From: Tunturibacter psychrotolerans
GTDB lineage: Bacteria > Acidobacteriota > Terriglobia > Terriglobales > Acidobacteriaceae
Assembly (NCBI RefSeq): GCF_040359615.1
Contig: NZ_CP132942.1
Span: 248,001-312,000 of the forward strand
DNA: 64,000 nucleotides
Direction: 5' to 3'
In this document: positions 51,449 to 60,073 of the stretch, one piece after another
Position numbering within the stretch: the first letter of the stretch is position 1
Layout of the letters: every line of letters starts with the position of its first letter
Notes under the pieces: model-generated
Told to the model about the DNA's origin: nothing
What the model saw: only the letters and a program-made list of their open reading frames with translations
The model's database searches: none
Translations under genes and position numbers: made by a program

Positions 51449-51832
51449 ATGACCAAGATAAGAGATGCGGTCCTGCTTGCTCCTCTGCTAATCGCGACTG
51501 GCATGGTTCCGGGATTTGGGACTGCCGGTTATGCGCAGCATCACAACAACAACAGCTCTTACTACAACGGAGTGCGCCAAGGCGGCCACGGCGGCAACTA
51601 CTATAACGACCGCGACCGGCGCTACCATGACGACCACTACCGCAATAATCAGGGCGGCATCGGACCGGGCAAAGGCGCGTTGATCGGCGCGGGTGGCGGG
51701 GCGGTGCTGGGAGCGCTGTTTGGTGGTGGACTCAAGGGGACCATCATCGGCGGAGCAGCTGGCGCCGGTGTGGGCGCCGTGGTCGGCCAGGCGGCACAGA
51801 ATAACCGCGACGATCGTTATCACCACTACTAG
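51449..51832 (+). CDS. exported glycine-zipper protein
   Basis: 127 residues from ATG 51449 (an in-frame TTG at 51419 would add ten). Signal peptide KIRDAVLLAPLLIATGMV and cleavage near GYAQ. A His/Asn/Tyr/Arg-rich hydrophilic part (HHNNNSSYYNGVRQGGHGG) is followed by a glycine zipper (about 75-115: GALIGAGGGAVLGALFGGGLKG, TIIGGAAGAGVGAVVG) and a polar end RDDRYHHY. Such zippers insert in or span outer or inner membranes. Function unknown. Confidence 0.75.
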   Translation: MTKIRDAVLLAPLLIATGMVPGFGTAGYAQHHNNNSSYYNGVRQGGHGGNYYNDRDRRYHDDHYRNNQGGIGPGKGALIGAGGGAVLGALFGGGLKGTIIGGAAGAGVGAVVGQAAQNNRDDRYHHY

Positions 51833-51884
51833 ACATCGATCACCACTGCTAGATCTTCAACTACGAACGTAAAGGACGACTCCA

Positions 51885-52286
51885 ATGCGCATGATCCATC
51901 GCCTCGCTCTTTGTTTCGCTCTGGCCTCTGCGGCTACGCTGACTGCGTCGGCTCAACAGCCTGCGGCGCCCACGATCACTCCTTCTGCTGCGGCGGACTC
52001 CGCCGCCAGTCACACCTGGAATACGGAGCAGATTCTTACCTGCACGGTGTCGGACTGCTGGCAGCTTGCCGGGAAGAATGAAGCTACTTTCTTTGACATC
52101 ATTCAGCAGCTGGCTGGAATCTCGGCGCAGGTGCGCGGACTGACTCTGCCCGATAACGCTGAGGCTGGCAAACGCACCGGCGAATATATCAAAGCCAAAG
52201 CGAAGACCGATCACGGACAACTGCTCTATGCCATCGTCGACGCTGCTGTGCGGCATGTCGGCACGAGACCAGCGGCCACCAACTAA
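51885..52286 (+). CDS. small exported protein of unknown function
   Basis: 133 residues. Signal peptide MRMIHRLALCFALASAATLTASAQ. The mature part has two cysteines in ILTCTVSDCWQLAG, possibly a disulfide, and a helical C-terminus (FFDIIQQLAGISAQVRGLTLPDNAEAGKRTGEYI in pieces). AAAGGA precedes the start. It forms part of a plus-strand run of small exported genes. No family recognised. Confidence 0.7.
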   Translation: MRMIHRLALCFALASAATLTASAQQPAAPTITPSAAADSAASHTWNTEQILTCTVSDCWQLAGKNEATFFDIIQQLAGISAQVRGLTLPDNAEAGKRTGEYIKAKAKTDHGQLLYAIVDAAVRHVGTRPAATN

Positions 52287-52318
52287 CTCCGCTACAAAAG
52301 AGGGAGGCAGACGCTAAC

Positions 52319-52780
52319 ATGGTTGCCATGCGTCTCCTCCCTATTGTCCTCGCCTCACTCCTTGCTTCGAGTGCGTTTGCTCAAACCCCTGCGGCACAGC
52401 CCCCTGCTCCCGTCGACATCGTCAAGCTGGAACAAAATCTTTGGACCACCATGGCTGAAGGCGACTTCGCGACGGTTCGCAGTCTCTTCACAAAGGACTT
52501 CATTCAGGTCGACGAGCACATTCAGGCTCTGGATACGCTTCTGATCACACTGAAGCACTGCAAGCTTGAGTCCTACGAACTTCAGGATCTACAGGTTCGC
52601 ATCTTGACTCCAGACTCGGCGCTCACCGCTTATCACGTGTTGAACACCTTTAACTGCGGCACGGAACATAATCCCACTTTGAAGATCAATGACAACAACT
52701 CGGTGACTGTCTGGGTTCGACAGCCCAAGAGCGGGAAGTGGCTGGCACAGGTTCATACGGAGACGCCTGCGAAGCCTTGA
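52319..52780 (+). CDS. exported NTF2/SnoaL-like (DUF4440-type) protein
   Basis: 153 residues. The signal peptide h-region is LLPIVLASLLASSAFA. The NTF2-like cone fold is LEQNLWTTMAEGDFATVRSLFTKDFIQVD, LEYELQDLQVRIL-like strands (YELQDLQVRILTPDSALTAYHV) and the final VTVWVRQPKSGKWLAQVHTETP. That end, WLAQVHTE, is the equivalent of the segment lost behind the TGA in the gene at 22342. Function unknown; such proteins often bind small hydrophobic ligands. Confidence 0.75.
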   Translation: MVAMRLLPIVLASLLASSAFAQTPAAQPPAPVDIVKLEQNLWTTMAEGDFATVRSLFTKDFIQVDEHIQALDTLLITLKHCKLESYELQDLQVRILTPDSALTAYHVLNTFNCGTEHNPTLKINDNNSVTVWVRQPKSGKWLAQVHTETPAKP

Positions 52781-52862
52781 GTTCGGTTTGTAGGAAGCTC
52801 AGTCAGGGATGCAACGTTCAGGGATTTGGCATACATTCGATCTGCCCTGGAAAGAGGTGTTT

Positions 52863-53750
52863 GTGTCAGTACCGAGGTTTGGCCGGACTCTTTGGTTTCA
52901 AAGCTTCGCGATTGTGACGCTCTGCGCGTCCTTGAACGGCTGTGTCGATCTGGATGATGCTGCCGGTCTCTCCAAACTCTCCGATGAAGCGAGGATCGCG
53001 CTACCGAAGGTCTCCAACGATGTCGCCGCAACCTGCGCACGACGGAATACGCTTTTTGAGAACACGCCAGCAGCAGAGCGGGCGAAGACAGAGCAGGCAC
53101 AGGACTGCAAACCTTATCAGGAGCTTGCCGATCATCTTGCGAAGGATCAGGAGGCGCTTATTGCCTACTTCGATGCTCTTGGAAAGCTCTCCTCCAATAA
53201 GCCGCTGGGCTACGACGCAACGATCGACCAGAATGTAACTGCGTCGAGCACAAATACGGCTTTTTCGGCCACTGCGATTACGGCAGGCAATGATGCGCAA
53301 AATCTGATGAAGGCTTTAGCAGACGCAGCGACCAATGGTTATCGCGAAAAGCAGCTCGGTCAGCTGGTGATTGCCAATGATGCTGCCGTTCAATCGCTTA
53401 CGCGATCGCTCAAGAAGGTGATTACGGGCGACTATGGTGTGCTGCTGGGCAACGAGGAGCTTGGTCTTGACACCTTCTATCAAGGGCCGATGGCCAGCGC
53501 TACCTCGAATGAACGGCTCGCTCTGATCCTGGTGCAGCGGCAATATGCCCATGACAAAACTGCGTTGCAGACTCGCAAGGACGCGGTTGCGAACTATGCC
53601 AAAGCGATGGACGATCTGGGTGCGTTGCATGCGAAGCTGAAGGACGAGGCTGGTAAGAAGGTCAGCATGGTCGAAGTGGCAAGACAAGTTGGGCCGATCG
53701 TCGAGTCGCTGAAGTCGGCGCTCTCAGATATTCAGTCGAGGTCGAATTAG
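52863..53750 (+). CDS. lipoprotein of unknown function
   Basis: 295 residues. GTG 52863 with AGAGG upstream gives a signal peptide ending in the lipobox SLNGC. The frame is open from 52809, but that start would bury the signal. The mature part is helical and Ala/Asp/Lys-rich, with DAAGLSKLSDEARIALPKVSNDVAATC, ALADAATNGYREKQLGQLV and LVQRQYAHDKTALQTRKDAVANYAKAM in pieces. Two bases separate it from the next gene, so the two are an operon. No family recognised. Confidence 0.7.
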   Translation: MSVPRFGRTLWFQSFAIVTLCASLNGCVDLDDAAGLSKLSDEARIALPKVSNDVAATCARRNTLFENTPAAERAKTEQAQDCKPYQELADHLAKDQEALIAYFDALGKLSSNKPLGYDATIDQNVTASSTNTAFSATAITAGNDAQNLMKALADAATNGYREKQLGQLVIANDAAVQSLTRSLKKVITGDYGVLLGNEELGLDTFYQGPMASATSNERLALILVQRQYAHDKTALQTRKDAVANYAKAMDDLGALHAKLKDEAGKKVSMVEVARQVGPIVESLKSALSDIQSRSN

Positions 53751-53752
53751 CC

Positions 53753-54223
53753 ATGAAGAAAACTTCCAAGCCAGTTGCGGCGAAGGTTGCTGCCAAGGCG
53801 GTAGCGGCGCCTGTTGATACGACGCTTACCGACGATCAGATGACGGCGTTGGCGCAGGCTTTTCATGACATCGCTGTGGAGGTCGGGCAGGTTCGACTCG
53901 ATGCGATTAGCGCGGGGAGCAAGCTGACAGATCCTGCGATTGTTCAACTTCAGGGCTACGTCTACTCGCTAATGACTACTGCCGGGAACTTCGCTGTTCA
54001 AGCGGCGAATCTTACGCTCGCAAATGCCGATCAGGCAGTGAGCGAGATCTCACTGGCTACGCAAGCGGCGGATAAGGCGCTCGATAATCTTCAGGACATC
54101 GATAAAGCGGTGGGCATCGCGTCTTCGGTGATCGTTCTGGCAATGGCCATTTCGACAAAGGATATGGGGCAGATCGCAACTGCTGCGAAGGGGGTGGTGA
54201 TGGCGGCGGGTGTGTCGGTGTAG
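53753..54223 (+). CDS. hypothetical protein, partner of the lipoprotein
   Basis: 156 residues. Lys/Ala-rich N-terminus (KKTSKPVAAKVAAKAVAA), a long helical part (DDQMTALAQAFHDIAVEVG, TLANADQAVSEISLATQAADKALDNL), and a hydrophobic end (GIASSVIVLAMAI, AAKGVVMAAGVSV) that may touch a membrane. It has no signal peptide. The start is two bases after the lipoprotein stop. Function unknown; the pair may form one unit. Confidence 0.65.
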   Translation: MKKTSKPVAAKVAAKAVAAPVDTTLTDDQMTALAQAFHDIAVEVGQVRLDAISAGSKLTDPAIVQLQGYVYSLMTTAGNFAVQAANLTLANADQAVSEISLATQAADKALDNLQDIDKAVGIASSVIVLAMAISTKDMGQIATAAKGVVMAAGVSV

Positions 54224-54607
54224 CGCGGTGACGACGGAATAGCTCTACTTCTTGTGATAGTTCGCATCGGGCGGCTTCGCAGGATTTTGTAGGAAGCTCC
54301 TCGAGTCGTTGCGTTTCTGACAGGTAGACACGCAGGAGATGCTCCGCGCGAAGCAAGATCGGATGTATCCCGATATGGTACACACCCCAGGTTTGTCATG
54401 CGACTCAGCGATGAAACCCTATCTTTCTTGCCGGCGATTAAGTAGGATCGCTCTAGATCTTTCGACGACGAAACGCAAGCAAAAAAAAGCTCAGCGCCCT
54501 GGAATATGAAAATATTCATCGCACCGAAACTTTTGGTTGTACTTCACGTCTTCACTTCAAGTGAGATTGCGCTCGCCGAGGCGCACCTCCCCAGGGGATA
54601 CCAAAGA
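54224..54607. other. 384-bp region without a recognised gene
   Basis: Contains only short open stretches. A minus-strand reading near 54244-54320 ends KPPDANYHKK, which looks protein-like, but has no usable start. A run of A (54480-54487) and A/T-rich DNA lead into the next gene. No hairpin terminator is obvious after 54223. Confidence 0.35.
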
Positions 54608-54844
54608 ATGACTCACACGCTCAAACTTGTCGCCGTCACCGTGATGCTTGTTGTTGCGCTCAGCTTTACCTTCGAGCGGCAGGCGCACGCCTACGTCGAC
54701 CCAGGTTCCGGTCTCCTCCTGTTTCAAGGCATCAGTGCGACGATCTCTGGCGTGCTCTTCTACTTCCGGCGCCGCATCAAGAACCTCTTCGTCAAAACGC
54801 AACCAAAATCAGACCCCGGAACCACACCGTCCCCTTCGTTATAA
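54608..54844 (+). CDS. small single-span membrane protein
   Basis: 78 residues. Signal-like N-terminus LKLVAVTVMLVVALSFTFERQAHA, then YVDPGSGLLLFQGISATISGVLFYF and a basic end RRRIKNLFVK. The segment YVDPGSG plus a hydrophobic Gly/Ser stretch recurs in small proteins beside polysaccharide or exosortase genes in other bacteria, which I state only as a resemblance. ATG 54608 follows AGGGG; the frame opens at 54506 without support. Confidence 0.6.
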   Translation: MTHTLKLVAVTVMLVVALSFTFERQAHAYVDPGSGLLLFQGISATISGVLFYFRRRIKNLFVKTQPKSDPGTTPSPSL

Positions 54845-54948
54845 GCTGCAGATCGAAGTTCGAGGGCCGTGCCTGCCAGCTTCAAGGAGCTTATCGTCTG
54901 CGCCGGAGATGTGCGGCAGTAAATTGAGGACTGGCTATGCGGCAGCCC

Positions 54949-55368
54949 TTACTTCTGCACTTCGTCGGGCATGATGGCCCCAGCCTTTACCCATCTCTCG
55001 ACCGTGGCGATGTCGGTATCGGAGAGCTTTGGCTGCTTGGGCGGCATCGGCATGGGATCCTTCGGCGGCCCCTCATGGCGAATCAGCCTCACTAGCAAAC
55101 TATTCGACGCGTCTCCGGGAATCAGCACCGGGCCGTCGTGTCCTCCCTGCAACATGCCCGCGCGCGTCTGAATGTTCAGACCTCCGCGATGGTTCATTCC
55201 GCCATGGCACCTGTAGCAGTTCGCCTGGAAGATTGGCTGCACCTTTGTTGTGTAGAACTCCGGGTTCGCTGCCTCGTCCTGCGCTGCCGCATTCGCGGTT
55301 CCCATCTGCAATCCCCACCCCATTAACCCAATGGCGATCAAGCCAAAACCCACCGGCAACCTCTTCAT
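54949..55368 (-). CDS. exported c-type cytochrome (planctomycete-type domain)
   Basis: 139 residues. A signal peptide ending NAAA is followed by FYTTKVQPIFQANCYRCHGG, with heme-binding CYRCH. MNHRGGLNIQTRAGMLQGG and SDTDIATVERWVKAGA follow. MPMPPKQPKLSD offers a methionine that could be the distal ligand. This matches the PSCyt1-like single-heme domain found as a separate small protein. It acts in the periplasm as an electron carrier or redox subunit; partner not nearby. Start ATG 55368. Confidence 0.85.
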   Translation of the reverse strand: MKRLPVGFGLIAIGLMGWGLQMGTANAAAQDEAANPEFYTTKVQPIFQANCYRCHGGMNHRGGLNIQTRAGMLQGGHDGPVLIPGDASNSLLVRLIRHEGPPKDPMPMPPKQPKLSDTDIATVERWVKAGAIMPDEVQK

Positions 55369-55478
55369 TCATTCCTCCCCGTTAATCGATAAGTATACGG
55401 AACCCACTTCGTCACTTACACGTTCTCTCACCAACCTTTAACGTAGAAAGTGCTCTGGCGTTCCGCGCCTCCGAAAAC

Positions 55479-56690
55479 ATGATGCGTTTGAACGCCCCCA
55501 TACCGGCCCTTCTGGCGCTTGCAGTCCTGTCTTTATCTTCTGCGAGCGGCCTCGCCAAAAAGACGCACCACCCCTCGGGTCACAAGAAGACCGTCGCGGC
55601 TACGACGGAGAAGCATCAGACGAAACACAAGTCGGGTGCGAAGCCGACCCATGCGGTTCATAGCCCAAAACATCACGATGCGCCCAAGGCTGATCCTCCT
55701 GTAACTGCGCGTGTGCGTGCGCAAGCGCCCTCACGACGTCGACTGCGCCATGCTGTCAATACTCCTGCGCCTGTACAGACGGCGACCGCGCCGCAGAAGG
55801 CTACATCGGAGGATTTTCTTAAGGCGGCCACGTCCACTCAGGTTGAGACCCAGGCGGCGGTCGCGATCCACGGGACCTCGCGTCCCGAAGAACTCAACGA
55901 GACCCGACAGGCGCCGACGGTATCTGCGCGCAAGCCCACCACCGTGTCGAAGCCTGTTTCGGTGGCCAAGCCTGTTCCTGTGATTAGTGTCGTTCGGCCA
56001 GCTGCAGAGAGGCCACAACTGGCCAGCGTCGAAGAGGTCGCTTCGACTCCGGTCATTCTGCCGAATCTTTACAACAAGCGTGGACACCTTATCGTCCCTC
56101 CGCCGCTCAAAGGCTCTCACGAGATTCTGGTTCATCAGAACGAAGTTGCGGATCGTGACGGCCTGTCTCGAATTCAGAACGACGACGATCTTCTCGATAT
56201 GCGTACCAAGAGGCTGCTCGTTGCGCTGCCTGAGAATGAGTCGCTGCAGGTGGACGATCGCCTCCCGACAAATCGCCGTTATTGCCGCCCGTGGACTGCG
56301 CAGTTTCTGGCCACGTTGGCACGCGCTCACTACGCACGCTTCCACACGCCACTCCAGGTGAACTCCGCAGTGCGTACGGTGGAGTTTCAACAGCATCTGA
56401 TGCACATCAACGGCAATGCTGCACCTGCCGAGGGAGATACGGCGTCGCCTCATCTCACCGGGCAGGCGATCGACATCGCGAAACACGGCCTCTCGCTTGC
56501 TGAAATTGCCTGGCTTCGCGGCTACCTTCTTCCGCTGGTGCAAGAGGGAAAAGTGGACGTCGAGGAGGAGTTTCAGCAGTCTTGTTTCCACGTGAGCGTC
56601 TACAAAAAATACCTGCCGCCCGCTCCTGAGCGCGATCTCGCCATTCTGCGTCACGGCGGAACGTCGGCGCTTGCTGCTGCTCTGCGCTAA
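55479..56690 (+). CDS. exported DUF5715 protein with M15-like motif
   Basis: 403 residues. Signal peptide (LALAVLSLSSASGLA), then about 160 residues of His/Lys/Pro/Ala-rich low complexity (for example HKKTVAATTEKHQTKHKSG). The C-terminal domain (about 200-385) has LQVNSAVRTVEFQQHLM, SPHLTGQAIDIAKHG and CFHVSVYKKYL. SPHLTGxAxD and the later FHV resemble the zinc ligands of M15 D,D-peptidases, so a peptidoglycan-cutting role is likely but unproved. The basic linker probably binds cell-wall polymers. ATG 55479 or the next codon. Confidence 0.8.
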   Translation: MMRLNAPIPALLALAVLSLSSASGLAKKTHHPSGHKKTVAATTEKHQTKHKSGAKPTHAVHSPKHHDAPKADPPVTARVRAQAPSRRRLRHAVNTPAPVQTATAPQKATSEDFLKAATSTQVETQAAVAIHGTSRPEELNETRQAPTVSARKPTTVSKPVSVAKPVPVISVVRPAAERPQLASVEEVASTPVILPNLYNKRGHLIVPPPLKGSHEILVHQNEVADRDGLSRIQNDDDLLDMRTKRLLVALPENESLQVDDRLPTNRRYCRPWTAQFLATLARAHYARFHTPLQVNSAVRTVEFQQHLMHINGNAAPAEGDTASPHLTGQAIDIAKHGLSLAEIAWLRGYLLPLVQEGKVDVEEEFQQSCFHVSVYKKYLPPAPERDLAILRHGGTSALAAALR

Positions 56691-56822
56691 CGGCCACCTC
56701 CGCTAGCAATGGGGCGAACGGGAGAATTTCAGTAGTCAGGGAAGAAAGCCATGGAATGGCCGCACTCCGCGCAGGAGGCCCGTCCGGCGGGACAGCCCTT
56801 TCAAATCAGTCTGCGTAACGAA

Positions 56823-57824
56823 TTACAGGAGCTCGCGAGCCCCACTCCGCCAACTCCTCATTGCTGCATCGAGCGCTTGCATATTGTGAATGGCGTCTTC
56901 GCCGGTGGCCGCGAAGTCATTGCCACCGCGCAGGGCCGCCGCGAAACCATCGAGCATCCGGGTGTAGCCGTCACCATTGTCCAGGGTGACGGTCTCTTCT
57001 ACGTCGCCACCTCGACGCACAACGATTTGCACGGGACGGTCGACGGTCAGGCCTCCCTCGGAGTACATCACCCCGTCGCTCCCGTTCACCTCCACAAACG
57101 AGCGGTAGGGTGTACGTGCGCTCGTCGTCACAGTCGCGAAGACATCGCCGGTCATCTCCATCTGCAGGGAGGCAACCGCTTCCACTTCGCCCGAAGACGC
57201 GTCCTTCCGGGCCAATGTACTGACACTCACCACATCGTTGCCGAGAACAAAGCGCAGCGCGTCGATGCAGTGCACGCCGACGTCTCCAATCGGACCGCCG
57301 TAGGCCAGGGTCGCGTCGACAATCCACTTTCTGGAAGAGTTGTTGGCCGCGTAGCAGTACTCTGCACGCGCGAGCTGCGGCTTACCGATGCGTCCTGCCG
57401 CAATCTGATCTCGCATCCACTCCAGACTGCGGTTATAGCGAAAGTTTTGCGCAACGCCGAAGAGCAGTCCAGCCGCCCTGGCAGCGGCGTTCATCTCTTC
57501 AGCCTCTGCCGCGCTCATCGCCAGCGGCTTTTCGCAGAGCACAGCCTTGCCATGCTTCAATGCCAGTAACGTATCGTCGAGGTGCATTGCGTCTGGCGAC
57601 GTGATGAAGACAGCATCCACATCGGGCGAAGAGCAAAGCTCCTCCCGCGTCTGGAAGCAATGAGGAATCTTATACTCGGCGCAGTTCTGGAGTGCAGCCG
57701 CGTGATCCCTTCGCCACATCCCACCGAGCGTCGCGAGGTCGCATTTGGGAAACGCCGGCAAGAGTCGCTTGACTGCATGGTGGCCGAAGCCAAGAATCGC
57801 GAACCGCACCGGCGACTGCGTCAT
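56823..57824 (-). CDS. Gfo/Idh/MocA-family NAD(P)-dependent oxidoreductase
   Basis: 333 residues, cytoplasmic. N-terminal Rossmann domain (RFAILGFGHHAVKRLLPAF) with the conserved CEKPLAMSAAEAEEM, where the EKP lysine lies. The C-terminal domain has GPIGDVGVHCIDALRFVLGN with the catalytic His region. Members oxidise or reduce sugars and inositols, or epimerise them; substrate unknown. ATG 57824 has GGGAGG just upstream (57836 is a weaker in-frame start). It lies 43 bp downstream of the SurA-like gene, the last of the minus-strand run. Confidence 0.9.
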   Translation of the reverse strand: MTQSPVRFAILGFGHHAVKRLLPAFPKCDLATLGGMWRRDHAAALQNCAEYKIPHCFQTREELCSSPDVDAVFITSPDAMHLDDTLLALKHGKAVLCEKPLAMSAAEAEEMNAAARAAGLLFGVAQNFRYNRSLEWMRDQIAAGRIGKPQLARAEYCYAANNSSRKWIVDATLAYGGPIGDVGVHCIDALRFVLGNDVVSVSTLARKDASSGEVEAVASLQMEMTGDVFATVTTSARTPYRSFVEVNGSDGVMYSEGGLTVDRPVQIVVRRGGDVEETVTLDNGDGYTRMLDGFAAALRGGNDFAATGEDAIHNMQALDAAMRSWRSGARELL

Positions 57825-57867
57825 GAGACCTCCCAAAGGAATTGAGTGGCGAGATTGAGTTGGAGAG

Positions 57868-58986
57868 TTAGTGGGCGTCGTTCTTGAAAATCTGTTCGGC
57901 GAAGAAGTTTTCTACCTTGGCCTGATCATGGACCATCTCGAGGTAGGCGCTCTTCAGTAGCTGCGAGCGTACGTCACGAAGCTGCTGCCGGATCGCCTGC
58001 TGGACTCGCGGATCGTTCACGTCGCGCTGTCCGGCGGGGTCCCGCGAGATCAGTTTGTAGATCGCATAGCCTGCTGGCCTCTTTGTCTGAGCATCGAGCA
58101 AAGGCAAAATCTCGGTGATCTGGCCGGCCTTAAGCTTTGTTACTGCCGTGAAGACCGTCGGATCGGTATGGAGTTGCGACTCGCCGACGAAACCCATATC
58201 GCCGCCATTGGGTGCGGTTTCGGGCTGCTCCGACCAGTTGCTCGCGATCGTGCCGAAGTCTTCGCCGCTGTCCAACCTATTCTTCAGCGCCTGAACTTTC
58301 TTCTTCGCTTCGACGTCGTTGGTGGCCTTGCTTCCCTGCAGGTTTCCCGGTTGCGGCGACGGCTGACTCGTTACCTGAATGGTCGCCAGATGATACTTAG
58401 TCTCGAGCAGGTTGAACTCAGCTTTGTGCTGGTTGTAGTAGCTGGTTACATCCGCATCGGTGACGGTAATCTTCGAGTTGATCTCTTTATTCAACAGCTT
58501 GTTGATGGTGAGACTTCGGCGCAGCGAATGTTTTACATCATCGATGGTTTGATTGCTCGCTTTGAGACGCTGCTGAAACTGCTCCTCCGTGTAGGGCGCT
58601 TTCATCTCGGCCAGCTTCGCATCAACCTCTTCGTTGGTCGCAGTCAAATTCATCTTCGAGGCGCGCTGTTCGACAATCTCTTCGTCGATCAACTCGCGCA
58701 AAACATTCAGTCGCAGCGAGTCCGCTTGTTCCTGTGAGGGTTGTTGTTGCTGAGCCGGATCTCCGAGTTGGAGCTTGTAAGCTTTATCCATATCAGCCTG
58801 CATAATCGCGTGCCCATTCACCGTTGCGACCACGTCCGCGTTGTGTCCACGATTGCAACCTGCAATCGGCAGCAGCCCGGACGCCAAAATCAGAACTACC
58901 GGAGCAGAGACGTTACGAAAAGAGCGCGTAATAAAAGTACGTTCGGTATCGGTCGACAAGCTCGGCACGTCCTCGGTGTTCCGCAT
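57868..58986 (-). CDS. SurA-like periplasmic chaperone/PPIase lipoprotein
   Basis: 372 residues. ATG 58986 has AGGAGA upstream; the frame runs open to 59100. Hydrophobic segment VVLILASGLLPIAGC with lipobox IAGC. A SurA-N-type chaperone part (about 55-200: VVATVNGHAIMQADMDKAY, LRELIDEEIVEQRASKMNL) is followed by a parvulin domain (about 205-320: LATIQVTSQPSP, GTIASNWSEQPETAPNGGDMGFVGESQL). A C-terminal helix follows. SurA escorts unfolded barrels, LptD among them, in the periplasm. It is 22 bp downstream of the DsbA-like gene and belongs to the same unit as lptD. Confidence 0.85.
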   Translation of the reverse strand: MRNTEDVPSLSTDTERTFITRSFRNVSAPVVLILASGLLPIAGCNRGHNADVVATVNGHAIMQADMDKAYKLQLGDPAQQQQPSQEQADSLRLNVLRELIDEEIVEQRASKMNLTATNEEVDAKLAEMKAPYTEEQFQQRLKASNQTIDDVKHSLRRSLTINKLLNKEINSKITVTDADVTSYYNQHKAEFNLLETKYHLATIQVTSQPSPQPGNLQGSKATNDVEAKKKVQALKNRLDSGEDFGTIASNWSEQPETAPNGGDMGFVGESQLHTDPTVFTAVTKLKAGQITEILPLLDAQTKRPAGYAIYKLISRDPAGQRDVNDPRVQQAIRQQLRDVRSQLLKSAYLEMVHDQAKVENFFAEQIFKNDAH

Positions 58987-59008
58987 CCAGATCTCCTGCA
59001 TTCTTCTG

Positions 59009-60001
59009 CTAGTTGCCGGGTTTGGTCGCCGGCGGGGTTTGAGGCTGTGCCTGAATTGGTGTCTTCGTTGGCGGTGGCGGCGGCGTCTGCCCGGAGGCAA
59101 CCAGCGCGCTATCGATCATACGATACACGTCTTCTACCGGCTGTGCTCCTTCCACCTTTTCGCCATTGATAAACAGTGCGGGAGTCGAGTCTACGCCCAG
59201 GCTTTCGCCGAGTTTGATCGACTCCTTGATCGCGGTTGCATCCTGCTTCGCGATGCATGCATTGAGTGCGTCGGCGTCCAAATTCTGCTTCTTTCCTTCA
59301 TCGCGCGTCAGCGTGTCGAGCGCCTCGTTGGCCTTCGCGAGACTCTTCTCCGCACCGCCCAGATCGGCGGCATGGGCGTGGATATAGTCCACCAGATTCC
59401 AATAACCCGTCGCGCTCTTCGCGCCGACGCAGTTTGTGTCAATTGCCGCGCGCATGGCCCATGGATGCTGATCGAGCGGAAAGTCGCGATAGACGATGTG
59501 AATCTGATCTTTGTAGCGCTCCGTCAGTGCCGGAAACAACTGCTCGTGCATCTTGGCGCAGTAGGGGCATTCCAGGTCGTCGAATCCAACGATCAGCACG
59601 GGAGCGTTTGCCGGACCGCCGCGCGCCGGACGGCCGTCTCCACTCACCAGAAGCTTCGGATCCTTGCTGATGTCGAACTTGCTGAACTGAGCTAAGGTAT
59701 TGCCGTCAGTCGAAATCAAAAAGTCTGTCGGTTTGCTCGACTTGCCGTCCGAAAGAAACGAGACGCTGATCTTGTCGAAGCCCGGCACCTCGCTTTTGGT
59801 GCGAGGTCCGACCTGGATGACATAGCCTGCCGGAATCGGGGCGTGGGACCGGATCATCACCTCGACGCGGCGCACGAGCTCCGGCGAGAGCTTCCCGGGG
59901 CCGTCTGCGGCGGTCTGTGTCGGAGTCTGGGCATGGCAGCCGAGGGCGGCCAGCGTAAGGGCAAAGATGAGGGTTCGGAACGGCTTCACAGCAATCTGCA
60001 C
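59009..60001 (-). CDS. exported DsbA-like thiol oxidoreductase
   Basis: 330 residues. A signal peptide with h-region TLIFALTLAALGC is present; cleavage may be by signal peptidase I or the cysteine may be lipidated. A N-terminal domain (about 35-120) precedes a thioredoxin fold with CPYC (C145, C148; LECPYCAKMHEQLFP), the helical insert, and the cis-proline loop STPALFINGEKVEGAQP. The end is Pro/Gln-rich. CPYC is the motif of DsbC/DsbG-like and some DsbA proteins, so it could oxidise or isomerise disulfides. It lies between lptD and the SurA-like gene, 72 and 22 bp apart. Confidence 0.87.
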   Translation of the reverse strand: MQIAVKPFRTLIFALTLAALGCHAQTPTQTAADGPGKLSPELVRRVEVMIRSHAPIPAGYVIQVGPRTKSEVPGFDKISVSFLSDGKSSKPTDFLISTDGNTLAQFSKFDISKDPKLLVSGDGRPARGGPANAPVLIVGFDDLECPYCAKMHEQLFPALTERYKDQIHIVYRDFPLDQHPWAMRAAIDTNCVGAKSATGYWNLVDYIHAHAADLGGAEKSLAKANEALDTLTRDEGKKQNLDADALNACIAKQDATAIKESIKLGESLGVDSTPALFINGEKVEGAQPVEDVYRMIDSALVASGQTPPPPPTKTPIQAQPQTPPATKPGN

Positions 60002-60073
60002 AATATCTTGATTATCTCACGCAGAGGCGGTTAAACAGGTCGCGGACCCCTCTGACAACCGCGCCGTCAGGAC

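Noticed and set aside
54241..54330. minus-strand peptide ending KPPDANYHKK
   Set aside because: Looks like a protein C-terminus but has no start codon, ribosome-binding site or family match, and upstream residues are Cys/Ser/Arg-rich and unconvincing.
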